64,000 nucleotides of DNA. Origin: Amaurobius ferox (lineage: Eukaryota; Arthropoda; Arachnida; Araneae; Amaurobiidae). A program made the position numbers and the translations under genes. Positions 1-10,900 of this stretch are shown in pieces; the stretch's first letter is position 1, and each line of letters starts with the position of its first letter. The stretch is from NCBI GenBank assembly GCA_951213105.1, contig OX578152.1, forward strand, positions 72,739,180 through 72,803,179, in the 5' to 3' direction. Under the pieces are notes generated by a model that worked only from the letters and a program-made list of their open reading frames with translations, searched no databases and had not been told where the DNA came from.

Positions 1-960
1 ATATCAATTTTTATATGCAGTATATTTTTAAAATATTAGCGCCCCATGTGGACGATATAAAAAAAATTATAATTTTTACATACGTACTCTGTGATAATTC
101 GTTTGGACTTAACTGAAGGCTGTCTAAATATCTGCCTTAGAAAAAAATATTACCTGTTGAGCTACAAATGAAATAAAATAAAAATTAGAATGGAAATGGC
201 AGAATTAGTGTCATTATAAAAACCACACCGAAAAATTGTTTCAATATTCTTATTTTACTTTAGTCACTTTAGTGCCTTGGAAATAGTGATTTGGAATGAA
301 ACCATCCACTCAAAAATTATTTTCCCACATATTATTTCATATTTCTTTCTCTCATATTTATTGCAAATAGAAGCTATATCAATGCACTAAAAGAAGCTTA
401 AAATGTGAAAAATCGAAGTGGTGATATGTGGGTGTGGCTAAATACACTACTGAAACATTTTAGGAGAGTTAATAATAAAACTTTGTCGATATTTTCTAAA
501 TAACACGTATTTTCTATAATTGTACAACCGATTGCTTTATTTATGCAGTCAAGCCGCTCAGGTTCCATTTACCAAAAAGACAACGCTCTGTCACATACTG
601 CACGACTTTCACAAAATTGCCTTAAAAGATTTAATACCCTCTCATGACCATCTAGGTCTCCAGACCTATCAACAATAGAACATGTCTAGCATATGCTGGG
701 ACGGCAATTACAGCCTTCTCAAAATACCACTGAATTAGCTGACCAGTTGCAACATTTGTAGTAGAACCTTCCGCAGAGGAACATAACCAACATAATTGAC
801 TGTATGCTGCAGCAAATATAGGATTAGTTGTATAGATGCCAGAGAAGGATTTTAAACTCACTAAATGGTAATATCCTTGTTGCCACCATTTCTTAATGAA
901 ACGTTTGTTGCTCCCAAATTCCAATCATTTGTATATTCCTCAAACGACACATATATACCT
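1..960 (+). mobile_element. Tc1-like DNA transposon relic, copy A (internally deleted)
   Basis: The first 540 bases are non-coding and AT-rich and recur closely at 5401-5970, with shorter copies at 6890-7130 and 14640-15000. From about 567 the sequence turns into the C-terminal part of a Tc1/mariner-superfamily transposase (listed separately). The stretch after it, to about 960, recurs at 17200-17280. The element probably begins before the window. I could not place its terminal inverted repeats, so the ends are approximate. Confidence 0.6.
567..800 (+). pseudogene. Tc1-like transposase, C-terminal fragment, broken
   Basis: Reading from 567 gives a QKDNALCHTA peptide, the counterpart of the family's QQDNARPHTA block that carries the second catalytic Asp. 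About 30 residues later comes SRSPDLSTIEHV, the block that carries the third acidic residue (Glu), then HMLGRQLQP and a typical C-terminal helix. Several in-frame stops interrupt it (before PSRSPD and after IEHV), and everything N-terminal to the second Asp is missing. The protein would have cut and pasted the transposon in the nucleus; this copy cannot do so. Related fragments lie at 5976-6240 and 16020-17130. Confidence 0.7.
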
Positions 961-1437
961 TGTTTCAAGCTGTAATGCTGGCAATAATTTTCAAGGATCC
1001 GCCAAGATTTAATAGATAAAAATATTCTACTAGATAAAGTTGCGTATCAAATTTCAGTTGTCTAGTATGTTAGAAAGTGCGTTACAAATGCCATCAAAAG
1101 TGTTGAAACAGCCAAACAACCTTTGGTTATGATGAGTTCAATAAAAGCTCTTAAAACAATTATTAAGCTATATTTTGAAAGATAAAAGAAATTCTCTTTC
1201 ATATTTTCATACAATTATATTTCAAAAACAGTATACCCGCTCTTCGTACTGAATTTATGATATAAAGAAACATGAATTGCTGTGATTTTTTAGTATTGTT
1301 AAATAATATGTTTTAATATGTTTTATTTGCGATTTTATAATGATTCTTACAAAAACGAAAGATATTAGTTCTTCCGGGTTGAGATAAACATGGTGATAGA
1401 GGATCTAACATAGTTCCATTATACACTCCACGTTTCA
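961..1437. other. Unassigned AT-rich sequence
   Basis: I see no gene, RNA or recognisable repeat here. Confidence 0.4.
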
Positions 1438-1625
1438 CTACTCGCTCATTGACGTCTTATGCGAGCGACATCTAGCGGTTTCGAAAAGTATTTTTTGTAA
1501 TTATTTCACGAAATTGAATTTTTCCAGGATGGTAACTTATGTTTTTAGAAAGAGAAGCTCAAAATCTATAAGAGCTTATCAACCAAATATCAAAATTTTT
1601 GTTTTAACACGAGTTATGGTGCGTG
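1438..1625 (+). repeat. Dispersed repeat, pair with 18455-18640
   Basis: The stretch containing GCGAGCGACATCT, a following TTTCGAAAA block and AAAATCTATAA recurs at 18455-18640 in the same order and orientation with scattered substitutions. No coding potential is visible. Class unknown. Confidence 0.5.
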
Positions 1626-4372
1626 GAAAATAATTTTTCATGAGCGGCAATTAGAAGAAACATTTCAAAGTTGTCTCAATATGACTTCGATTGATTGTTT
1701 AAAAATCAGATGTTCTTTGCTCATACAGTTTTTGATCCTGTTTGCCGTATATGATCGAATTTGAACTTCGACTTGCAGAATGGCAGAGTTTAGTGTGGAT
1801 GATTTTATATAGATGATAATAGAATATTAATTACTTCTTTTTATATAGATGATAATAGAATATAGATGATAATAGAATATAGATGATTATATATGTGTGC
1901 AAGTTATAAATTACTTCAAGCCACTCAGTGTTGTCCTGATATAAAAGTCCAATTATAATGGACAATTCCTGCCTCTTTTATATTTTATTCGATTTGAAAT
2001 GTTGAAAAACGGAAAAAAGTGTAAAAAATTTTATTCTCCGAGCTGTATTTCATGTTTTATTAGCAGTTAAAGTTCGCCTTTCAGACTGTGGCGGGAAAAT
2101 GACCCATATTTTGCGCGCACGGAATGTGACGTCACAAGGCCCGCGTCTTCGAGAATTGGTGCATAAGTTTGGCTGCATTCGAAAAGTTCCAATAATGATA
2201 ATTGTTTCTTCCGTCCCAAACTGCCGAATAGCTACAAGTATTGTATCGCTCCAATGTGCCCGAATACTAGTTTTACATCATCAGATAAAATATTTATATC
2301 TGTGCCAAAAAATGATGCTTTTCGTAAAATATAGTGCGACGCGCAGAAAGCCAGATTGTAAACAAAATTCACCACTGTCATTAAGGAGTGTTCGTTACGC
2401 ATGTTATGATAATAAATCAGTGACTGTATAATCCAATTTTCAAAGACTTTTTATGAGAAGTTATTTCTTTATGATTTAATAAACTTTGAAAATCCTTATG
2501 GGTATCCACTACTGGTTCTGCATTCTATTTTCAGTTTTACTATTACGGATGAATTTAAAGCCAAATTCAAAGTGGATTATTGACTTTTGTACCCAGTTTA
2601 GTGTGTCTTTTCGCAGTTAATTTATATAATATAAAAAATTCTGTGCATAAAAATTGTTTATACCAGTATATTACAGTGAACTAGCTGTTCAAATTTACTA
2701 TTTTCATTAAGTACATGCGCTTTTGAAAAGTTATAAAATATAATCCAGTGGGTAACATGTCTATTTAAACTTGAATAAAACACAAGGACACTACACAAAT
2801 TAAAATATGAAGGTCATTTATTGAACTTCCTTATGAAATATATTTTATCTAGAGAAATAAATCACAAATTTGAAACATTTCACAAAAGGAATAGATAGAA
2901 ATTAAATGGAAAATAATTTAAAACTGCTTCACTTATTCAGAATCATAAATAATTTACTGTTTATTATAGGTTTTAAAATATGATATTATAAGAAACAATT
3001 TAAAACTGCTTTTAATTTAAAAATAAATTATTAGATATTATATTTAGAATCCTCACAAATCATATAAATATAATAAAAAATATATACATAAAAATATATA
3101 TACGTATAAACATAAATATTATTTTCAATTCCTAGAAAAAATACACCGCTCCGTCTAAACCTTCAGTTTAAATTTACTATATAACAAACTTAACTATAAA
3201 AGGCTATTTGCACTCAAAAAATTACTGAGCACATTACAGAAAAAAAAAATAAATCGGAGGTGGGTCATCCAGTCCGATGGAGCCGATATGGTTTTGTGTA
3301 AATAACATTTTGTAAAATAAAACTTCAGTAAGATTCAATTTGTTCGATTTTTTTTCAAACTCAATTGTTTCGTTTACAGGCTTTCAAAGTGCTACAAATT
3401 ACTTGCTAACTGTTTATAGCTAGCTAGCACTTTTACTTTTCGTTCCGATTTCATCTTGATACTCCGACTGTAGATATGCACTTTTCTCAAAATATGAAAT
3501 TTTTTTATAAACTTGCTTTGTGGTATATATATTAAACTTACGATAACTTATTTAAGATATCTGACGAGATTTTACATTCAAGTTATTTTATAAACTTACC
3601 TGGCGGCACATAATTAAGCACTTAATTATGTATATTTCCATGTAATATATTCAAACCTCACCAATCATTAAACATCTTTAGAATCACCAAGTTCATTTAA
3701 CCTTCTAATTTCTTTAAACAAAATAAAATATTTCGTTCTTGTGCACCCATATTTCACCAAGGACTAAGTAAAGACACCGAGCTGCAACATGCGTGATATT
3801 TTAAATATTGTAGTTTTCCCAGCTATTGGAAAATCCAGGTTAAAAACTAAGCTATCGAAATTATAACCACTCGATCCAAAACCCAATTATATACACTTGC
3901 AAGACTAAAAGACCTACAAATTCTTGCTTATTCTTCATAGCTTACACTTTTAGTTTTTACACGCATTACAAACTTGTAAAACGAAAAATTTTTAATCTGC
4001 TTCAAATTGACAAGACGATTACTCGAAAACTAAGTCAGTGAGGTTGTGTAAATTAGCTTTTTTTTCTCAAAAATTAAATTCAAAAACTAAATTTGCTAAT
4101 ACATATTTTTGTCGCTCACTATTTATATCTATCTTTTGAAGTTTGTGTGAAAGTAAGAAAAATTAAAAAATCACTCGCTCGGACAGATACTTTAAGTTTT
4201 TTTAAAAAAGTTTCAAAGTATTAAAATTATTTTATATATTCATAATCTGGATCAACAAAACAAGAAAAAAATATGTACATTTTTATCTATCAGGTTCGGA
4301 GAAATGTTTGTATTTTTCGTAATGCTCCGATTTCCACCACAGATACCCTAAACTTAGATGTAATTCACATTA
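1626..4372. other. Unassigned AT-rich sequence
   Basis: No gene is supported. Short runs such as ATAGATGATAATAGAATAT (1807-1885) are locally repeated. A small perfect inverted repeat with 11-bp arms and a 2-base loop lies at 3608-3631. The open frames are short and show no family resemblance. Confidence 0.4.
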
Positions 4373-4408
4373 TAATAATAATAATAATAATAATATTAAT
4401 AATAATAA
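4373..4408 (+). repeat. (TAA)n microsatellite
   Basis: Uninterrupted or nearly uninterrupted ATA/TAA triplets directly upstream of the SINE insertion at 4452. Confidence 0.9.
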
Positions 4409-4451
4409 ACCTTCAAGGAAAGGGTATCAAAGTTCACACCTCGAGTTTCAG

Positions 4452-4569
4452 GCCAACGACCGTACCGTGCTGAAAACACCGGTTCTCGTTAGATCACCGA
4501 AGTCAGGCAGCATCGGGCGCGGTTAGTACGTGGGTGGGTGACCACCTGGAAACACCGCGTGTTGTTGGC
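4452..4569 (+). rRNA. 5S rRNA-derived head of a SINE (not a stand-alone rRNA gene)
   Basis: 118 nt start with GCCAACGACCGTACCGTGCT, keep the CGGTTCTCGT and GATCACCGAAGT segments and the GCATCGGGCGCGGTTAGTAC region of 5S internal control regions, and end in GTGTTGTTGGC, which pairs with the 5' end. This is the arthropod 5S pattern with a limited number of changes. It lies between a target-site duplication on its left and a tRNA-like SINE segment on its right, and the same fusion occurs at 38580-38697. It is therefore part of a mobile element and not a ribosomal gene. Confidence 0.85.
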
Positions 4570-4835
4570 TCTTTTCGGGCGCGGCAGCCCAGTGGTTAGC
4601 GCGCGATTCTCGCCGCTGCCAGAACTGCCGCCGTGTTCATGCGGAGTACGATCACGTTAAACATGTGGGTCCGTAAGTCCTTCCGAGAGGTTGGTGGTAG
4701 GGGAAGGAGGGTACGGTCCCTGTGGATGCCTCCCCCACTGGGTTCCGGTCTAAATTGGGTGGCACTTCCCGGCCGTCCAAACAGTTACCTTACACCTTTC
4801 TGGTAGGTCGGACGGTCTGGGTCTCAACAACAACA
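4452..4835 (+). mobile_element. 5S rRNA-tRNA chimeric SINE, copy 1
   Basis: A complete-looking retroposon flanked by a perfect 16-bp target-site duplication (ACACCTCGAGTTTCAG at 4436-4451 and 4836-4851). Order of parts: 5S rRNA-like head (4452-4569), short linker CTCTTTTC, tRNA-like segment with an A-box-like AGCCCAGTGG but no B box, the family-specific body shared with the SINEs at 13628, 13922, 38313, 41304 and 42765, then a (CAA)n tail. The 5' end falls exactly on the first 5S nucleotide, as expected for an RNA started by Pol III from a type 1 (5S) internal promoter. SINEs carry no protein and need a LINE partner, which I cannot identify here. Next to the tRNA-headed copies, this copy lacks the roughly 28 bases that contain the B box. 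Confidence 0.9.
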
Positions 4836-5400
4836 ACACCTCGAGTTTCAGCTGTCACAAAATATTTATTGTTTCTGAATAGAGCGCCTATCACAGTAAA
4901 ATCGATCTTAGGCAAATTGTCTGATTGCCCTTCAAACACTATGATCAAAACCAGGATCCATGTTTACAATGAAATAAAATAAGGAACAAATAACTTAAAC
5001 TCAAGCAGACCAAGAACAAATGGGTAAAATAATTATAAACAAATTGTAAACAAAATTAAACGCCAACTACCTGCAAATATCTCAATAGAAACAGAACATA
5101 GTAAAATGCTGCATCACAGGTCGAACGGGCCATGTGACGTCACAGCCAATCACGGGCTTTTTTGTGTTTGAGTAGATTTTGCGCTTTTTCATTTCTTGAT
5201 ATTTAAATAAATAATTATCTTAATAGATTTTCCCTTGGATATTTGAAATCAGAAAAAAAATCTCTATAAATATCAATTGGCTTTATGGACTTTTAAAAAA
5301 AATTGGAATTGTCCATTCTCCATATCAATATGCTAGCTGTAGCTTTAATCGGCTCAGCGTTCTAGAGGAATTGAAATTTTTACTGTTGAATACAGTTAAT

Positions 5401-6270
5401 ATGATATCAATTTTTATATAAAATAAAATTTTTAAATATTATCGCCATATATGGACGATAATAAAAAGTTTTATTTTAATTTCTGGATACATACTCTGAG
5501 AATATTTGTTTGGAGTTAACTGAAGGATGCCCAAATATCTGACTTCGAAAAAATTATTACCTACAGCCTGTTGAGCTATAAATGAAAAAAAACGAAAATT
5601 TAGATTATAAATGGCAGAATTAGTGACGATATAAAGACAACACAGAAAAATTGCTTCAATTTTCTTATTTTCTTTAGATTCTCCACTTTTGTTTGAAATG
5701 GCGATTTGGAATAAAACTATCCACTCAAAAATTTCTTTCCCAATTTATTCATATTACTGCATATTTATTTCATTCATATTTATTACAAATAAAAGCAACT
5801 TTAATGCCTTAACCAGAACTCAAAATGTGAAAAATGGGAGTGGTCATAGTATGTAGGTGTGCTATATACACTATTGAAAAATTTTCGACAATTGATAATT
5901 ACATCTTGTCGATGTTTGCTAAATAACGCGTTTTTACAATTGAATTCTATAATTGAACAGCCAATTGTTCTGCCTATGCAGTCAAGCCGCTCAGGTTTCA
6001 TTTACCAAGAAGAAAACGCTCGACCACATACTGCATAACTTCCCAAAATTGTCTTCGATAATTTAATATCCTCTCATGGCTGTCCAGGTCCCCAGACCTA
6101 TCAATAATAGAACACGTCTGGCATATGTTGTGACAGCAATTGCAGCCTTCTCAGAATACCACTGAATTAGCAGACCAGTTGCATCATTTGTGGCAGAATC
6201 TTCCGCAAAGGGACATAAGTAACTTAAGTGACTATATGCTGCACAGAATATCGGCTGCCACGAAAGGATA
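5401..6270 (+). mobile_element. Tc1-like DNA transposon relic, copy B
   Basis: Aligns by eye along its whole length with 1-800: the same opening ATATCAATTTTTATAT, then shared blocks such as TTGGAATAAAACTATCCACTC and TAAATAACGCGT, then the transposase C-terminal fragment. Many small indels show an old, neutral copy. A CpG-containing stretch at 5110-5165 (TGTGACGTCACA) just upstream resembles 2120-2150 and may belong to a flanking repeat. Confidence 0.6.
5976..6240 (+). pseudogene. Tc1-like transposase, C-terminal fragment, frameshifted
   Basis: Two frames must be combined: one gives EENARPHTA (the QQDNARPHTA block, with Asp changed to Glu), the other gives SWLSRSPDLSIIEHVWHML, with the conserved SPDL..IEHVW block, and then QLQPSQNTTELADQLHHLWQNLPQRD. 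A frameshift and stops rule out function. It is the same lineage as the fragment at 567-800. Confidence 0.7.
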
Positions 6271-6279
6271 AAAGCTATT

Positions 6280-6854
6280 CTAAAAATTAGACGAAATATT
6301 TATTTGGTTTGGGAACTTGGGCTTATTTGGTTTGGAAACTAGGAATACATAATATTTGCGCTGCTCTAGCACTTGTCTATAGGAAAAAAAGGTCCTAATG
6401 AGAATACGATAGTTTTTTTCGTGAATTAATTAAGCATTTATAGTACGCGGATTTCATGGGACATCATAGCATGCATCTCTATCATTAGCTATGAATGATT
6501 GCTACACAAAGTGCCTGCGAAAAAAGTGCCGCAGCCAGTGAATAAAAAAAATCATGTTTTAAATATATATTATAAAAAAAATTAAATAAAAAAATTTAAA
6601 TTTAACAAATAATTTAGAGATATTAATTACAATTAAATTCATGGTAATACATCTCTTCTAAGAGTCAGGCTTAAAAAATTTTAATTTATTATCCGTGTTA
6701 ATCATTTATGTATGTAACTTCAAGAAATTAATTTTAAACATCAATTAAATTTGTTTAATATGGTTTATATATAAATGTGCAAGTAAAAAATTATTTCAAA
6801 CCAGTCAGTGCTGACCAGCGATATTGGTCCGTTGACAAATTGTTTGTTGTAGTT
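6280..6854. other. Unassigned AT-rich sequence
   Basis: No gene or repeat family recognised, apart from AAATTATTTCAAACCAGTCA at about 6788, which resembles a segment near 1910-1930. Confidence 0.35.
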
Positions 6855-7135
6855 CCATTTAATTGAGCTTGCTAGAAGTAGACAGTTTACTACACGACTA
6901 TACTAAGCAAATGAAATCAATTTATATATACAATAAACTTTTGAAATATTATCGCAATATATGGAAGATATTTAAGATATTTCATTTTAAATTTTTTGGA
7001 TACATTGTAATTATTCGTTTGGAATTAACTGAAGTCTGTCTAGATATCTGCCATCGAAAAAAATATTACCTATGTCATTTTGAGCTATAAATGAAATAAA
7101 ATTGAGATTTATATTGGAAATGTCTGAACATGTTT
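6855..7135 (+). repeat. Partial copy of the Tc1-relic non-coding segment
   Basis: Contains the ATATTATCGCAATATATGGA, TATTCGTTTGGA.TTAACTGAAG and ATCTGCC.TCGAAAAAAATATTACC order seen at 40-160 and 5440-5570. It lacks the transposase part. Confidence 0.55.
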
Positions 7136-7504
7136 CAATAGAGAAACTGTGAGACCAGAAATTGTTCTCACATTTGATGAGACACTTTTATGTGTGAAAT
7201 TTATGGTGGCCAGAACGGCAGACAAAGCTTGTAGTCTGGCTGGCTCCAAAGTTTAACACGACGTGAACCTAAAGGTCAGAAGACTATAAATGTAGGGGTG
7301 CCATACCAGAGGGGGTGAGCTGGGCCGTACTAAATGTGGAATGATGCCATTGTGTAAAGGAGTAACCAATAAGCGCCAAAAAGAAGTAAAGGCGGAGTTA
7401 CCCCCCCCCCCACCGAGGGAACCACAGCCTGTGACCCGAGAACGAGAGAGAAACGAAAAAGATGTCTGTCGACTTAAGAGCATACCACAAGAGACGATGA
7501 TTGA

Positions 7505-7652
7505 ATTTTGACTTCGAAGCATGCCAGCAGAAACTATCACGATTTTGACTTCGAAGCATGCCAGCAGAAACTATCACGATTTTGACTTCGAAGCATGCCA
7601 GCAGAAACTATCACGATTTTGACTTCGAAGCATGCCAGCAGAAACTATCACG
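7505..7652 (+). repeat. Four tandem copies of a 37-bp satellite subunit
   Basis: The 37-bp unit with GACTTCGAAGCATGCCAGCA followed by GAAACTATCACG is present four times, starting at 7505, 7542, 7579 and 7616. Regular 284-bp monomers carry it once, next to a diverged relative (GACTTAAGAGCATACCACAA). It lies in the first monomer of the array. Confidence 0.95.
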
Positions 7653-7796
7653 ATTTTGACTTAAGAGCACGACTAGAGAAGAATGAAAAACCTAACAGAC
7701 TTGTAGAGTGTCCCGTAGAGATTCCAAAATAATGGAGATATATCAATGTGCGAGTGCAATCCGAGTACGAGGAGGAGCCACACACCATAGAGTAAT

Positions 7797-7854
7797 CTGT
7801 TACCTTACACCTTTCTGGTAGGTCGGACGGTCTGGGTCTCAACAATCAACAACA
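7797..7854 (+). mobile_element. SINE 3'-end fragment in the satellite (left edge, first)
   Basis: Carries only the last part of the SINE body (CTGTTACCTTACACCTTTCT onward, GGTCGGACGGTCTGGGTCTC) and a (CAA)n tail. It is flanked by ACACCATAGAG on both sides (7782 and 7855), the same monomer position used by the other SINEs in this array. Confidence 0.85.
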
Positions 7855-7870
7855 ACACCATAGAGTTATG

Positions 7871-7931
7871 GCACCGGCCGTCCAAATAGATACTCAAGTC
7901 CACAGGACGAGTCGGACGGTCTGGGTCTTCA
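7871..7931 (+). mobile_element. SINE 3'-end fragment in the satellite (left edge, second)
   Basis: Contains CCGGCCGTCCAAATAGAT, then CACAGGACGAGTCGGACGGT and CTGGGTCTTCAAC, a variant tail also seen in the 33-bp insertion at 52907-52939. Flanked by ACACCATAGAGTTATGG copies, so it abuts the previous insertion at the same target. Confidence 0.8.
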
Positions 7932-10900
7932 ACACCATAGAGTTATGGCAGTACTAAGACTGATGCAAGCCTTTGAGATATGATATAAAGCCCAAAAGAG
8001 AAACAAAAAAGATGTCGACTTAAGAGCATACCACAAGAGACGATGATTGAATTTTGACTTCGAAGCATGCCAGCAGAAACTATCACGATTTTGACTTAAG
8101 AGCACGACTAGAGAAGAATGAAAAACCTACAGACTTGTAGAGTGTCCAGTAGAGATTCCAAAATAATGGAGATATATCAATGTGCGAGTGCAATCCAAGT
8201 ACGAGGAGGAGCCACACACCATAGAGTTATGACAGTACTAAGACTGATGCAAGCCTTTGAGATATGATATAAAGCCCAAGAGAGAAACGAAAAAGATGTC
8301 GACTTAAGAGCATACCACAAGAGACGATGATTGAATTTTGACTTCGAAGCATGCCAGCAGAAACTATCACGATTTTGACTTAAGAGCACGACTAGAGAAG
8401 AATGAAAAACCTACAGACTTGTAGAGTGTCCCGTAGAGATTCCAAAATAATGGAGATATATCAATGTGCGAGTGCAATCCAAGTACGAGGAGGAGCCACA
8501 CACCATAGAGTTATGACAGTACTAAGACTGATGCAAGCCTTTGAGATATGATATAAAGCCCAAGAGAGAAACGAAAAAGATGTCGACTTAAGAGCATACC
8601 ACAAGAGACGATGATTGAATTTTGACTTCGAAGCATGCCAGCCGAAACTATCACGATTTTGACTTAAGAGCACGACTAGAGAAGAATGAAAAACCTACAG
8701 ACTTGTAGAGTGTCCCGTAGAGATTCCAAAATAATGGAGATATATCAATGTGCGAGTGCAATCCAAGTACGAGGAGGAGCCACACACCATAGAGTTATGA
8801 CAGTATTAAGACTAATGCAAGCCTTTGAGATATGATATAAAGCCCAAGAGAGAAACGAAAAAGATGTCGACTTAAGAGCATACCACAAGAGACGATGATT
8901 GAATTTTGACTTCGAAGCATGCCAGCAGAAACTATCACGATTTTGACTTAAGAGCACGACTAGAGAAGAATGAAAAACCTACAGACTTGTAGAGTGTCCC
9001 GTAGAGATTCCAAAATAATGGAGATATATCAATGTGCGAGTGCAATCCAAGTACGAGGAGGAGCCACACACCATAGAGTTATGACAGTACTAAGACTAAT
9101 GCAAGCCTTTGAGATATGATATAAAGCCCAAGAGAGAAACGAAAAAGATGTCGACTTAAGAGCATACCACAAGAGACGATGATTGAATTTTGACTTCGAA
9201 GCATGCCAGCAGAAACTATCACGATTTTGACTTAAGAGCACGACTAGAGAAGAATGAAAAACCTACAGACTTGTAGAGTGTCCCGTAGAGATTCCAAAAT
9301 AATGGAGATATATCAATGTGCGAGTGCAATCCAAGTACGAGGAGGAGCCACACACCATAGAGTTATGACAGTACTAAGACTAATGCAAGCCTTTGAGATA
9401 TGATATAAAGCCAAAGAGAGAAACGAAAAAGATGTCGACTTAAGAGCATACCACAAGAGACGATGATTGAATTTTGACTTCGAAGCATGCCAGCAGAAAC
9501 TATCACGATTTTGACTTAAGAGCACGACTAGAGAAGAATGAAAAACCTACAGACTTGTAGAGTGTCCCGTAGAGATTCCAAAATAATGGAGATATATCAA
9601 TGTGCGAGTGCAATCCAAGTACGAGGAGGAGCCACACACCATAGAGTTATGACAGTACTAAGACTAATGCAAGCCTTTGAGATATGATATAAAGCCCAAG
9701 AGAGAAACGAAAAAGATGTCGACTTAAGAGCATACCACAAGAGACGATGATTGAATTTTGACTTCGAAGCATGCCAGCAGAAACTATCACGATTTTGACT
9801 TAAGAGCACGACTAGAGAAGAATGAAAAACCTACAGACTTGTAGAGTGTCCCGTAGAGATTCCAAAATAATGGAGATATATCAATGTGCGAGTGCAATCC
9901 AAGTACGAGGAGGCGCCACACACCATAGAGTTATGACAGTACTAAGACTAATGCAAGCCTTTGAGATATGATATAAAGCCCAAGAGAGAAACGAAAAAGA
10001 TGTCGACTTAAGAGCATACCACAAGAGACGATGATTGAATTTTGACTTCGAAGCATGCCAGCAGAAACTATCACGATTTTGACTTAAGAGCACGACTAGA
10101 GAAGAATGAAAAACCTACAGACTTGTAGAGTGTCCCGTAGAGATTCCAAAATAATGGAGATATATCAATGTGCGAGTGCAATCCAAGTACGAGGAGGAGC
10201 CACACACCATAGAGTTATGACAGTACTAAGACTAATGCAAGCCTTTGAGATATGATATAAGGCCCAAGAGAGAAACGAAAAAGATGTCGACTTAAGAGCA
10301 TACCACAAGAGACGATGATTGAATTTTGACTTCGAAGCATGCCAGCAGAAACTATCACGATTTTGACTTAAGAGCACGACTAGAGAAGAATGAAAAACCT
10401 ACAGACTTGTAGAGTGTCCCGTAGAGGTTCCAAAATAATGGAGATATATCAATGTGCGAGTGCAATCCAAGTACGAGGAGGAGCCACACACCATAGAGTT
10501 ATGACAGTACTAAGACTAATGCAAGCCTTTGAGACATGATATAAAGCCCAAGAGAGAAACGAAAAAGATGTCGACTTAAGAGCATACCACAAGAGACGAT
10601 GATTGAATTTTGACTTCGAAGCATGCCAGCAGAAACTATCACGATTTTGACTATAAAGCACGACTAGAGAAGAATGAAAAACCTACAGACTTGTAGAGTG
10701 TCCCGTAGAGATTCCAAAATAATGGAGATATATCAATGTGCGAGTGCAATCCAAGTACGAGGAGGAGCCACACACCATAGAGTTATGACAGTACTAAGAC
10801 TAATGCAAGCCTTTGAGATATGATATAAAGCCCAAGAGAGAAACGAAAAAGATGTCGACTTAAGGGCATACCACAAGAGACGATGATTGAATTTTGACTT

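Noticed and set aside
4452..4569. A functional 5S rRNA gene
   Set aside because: It is bounded by a SINE target-site duplication, continues without a T-run terminator into a tRNA-like SINE segment, and the same fusion occurs elsewhere.
7505..7652. CRISPR-like regular repeats
   Set aside because: The 37-bp units are directly adjacent without spacers, and the sequence is eukaryotic satellite DNA.
8050..8300. Hammerhead ribozyme in the satellite monomer (CTGATG and GAAACGAAA segments)
   Set aside because: CTGATGC lacks the required CUGANGA, most monomers read CTAATGC, and no stem II or III arrangement fits.
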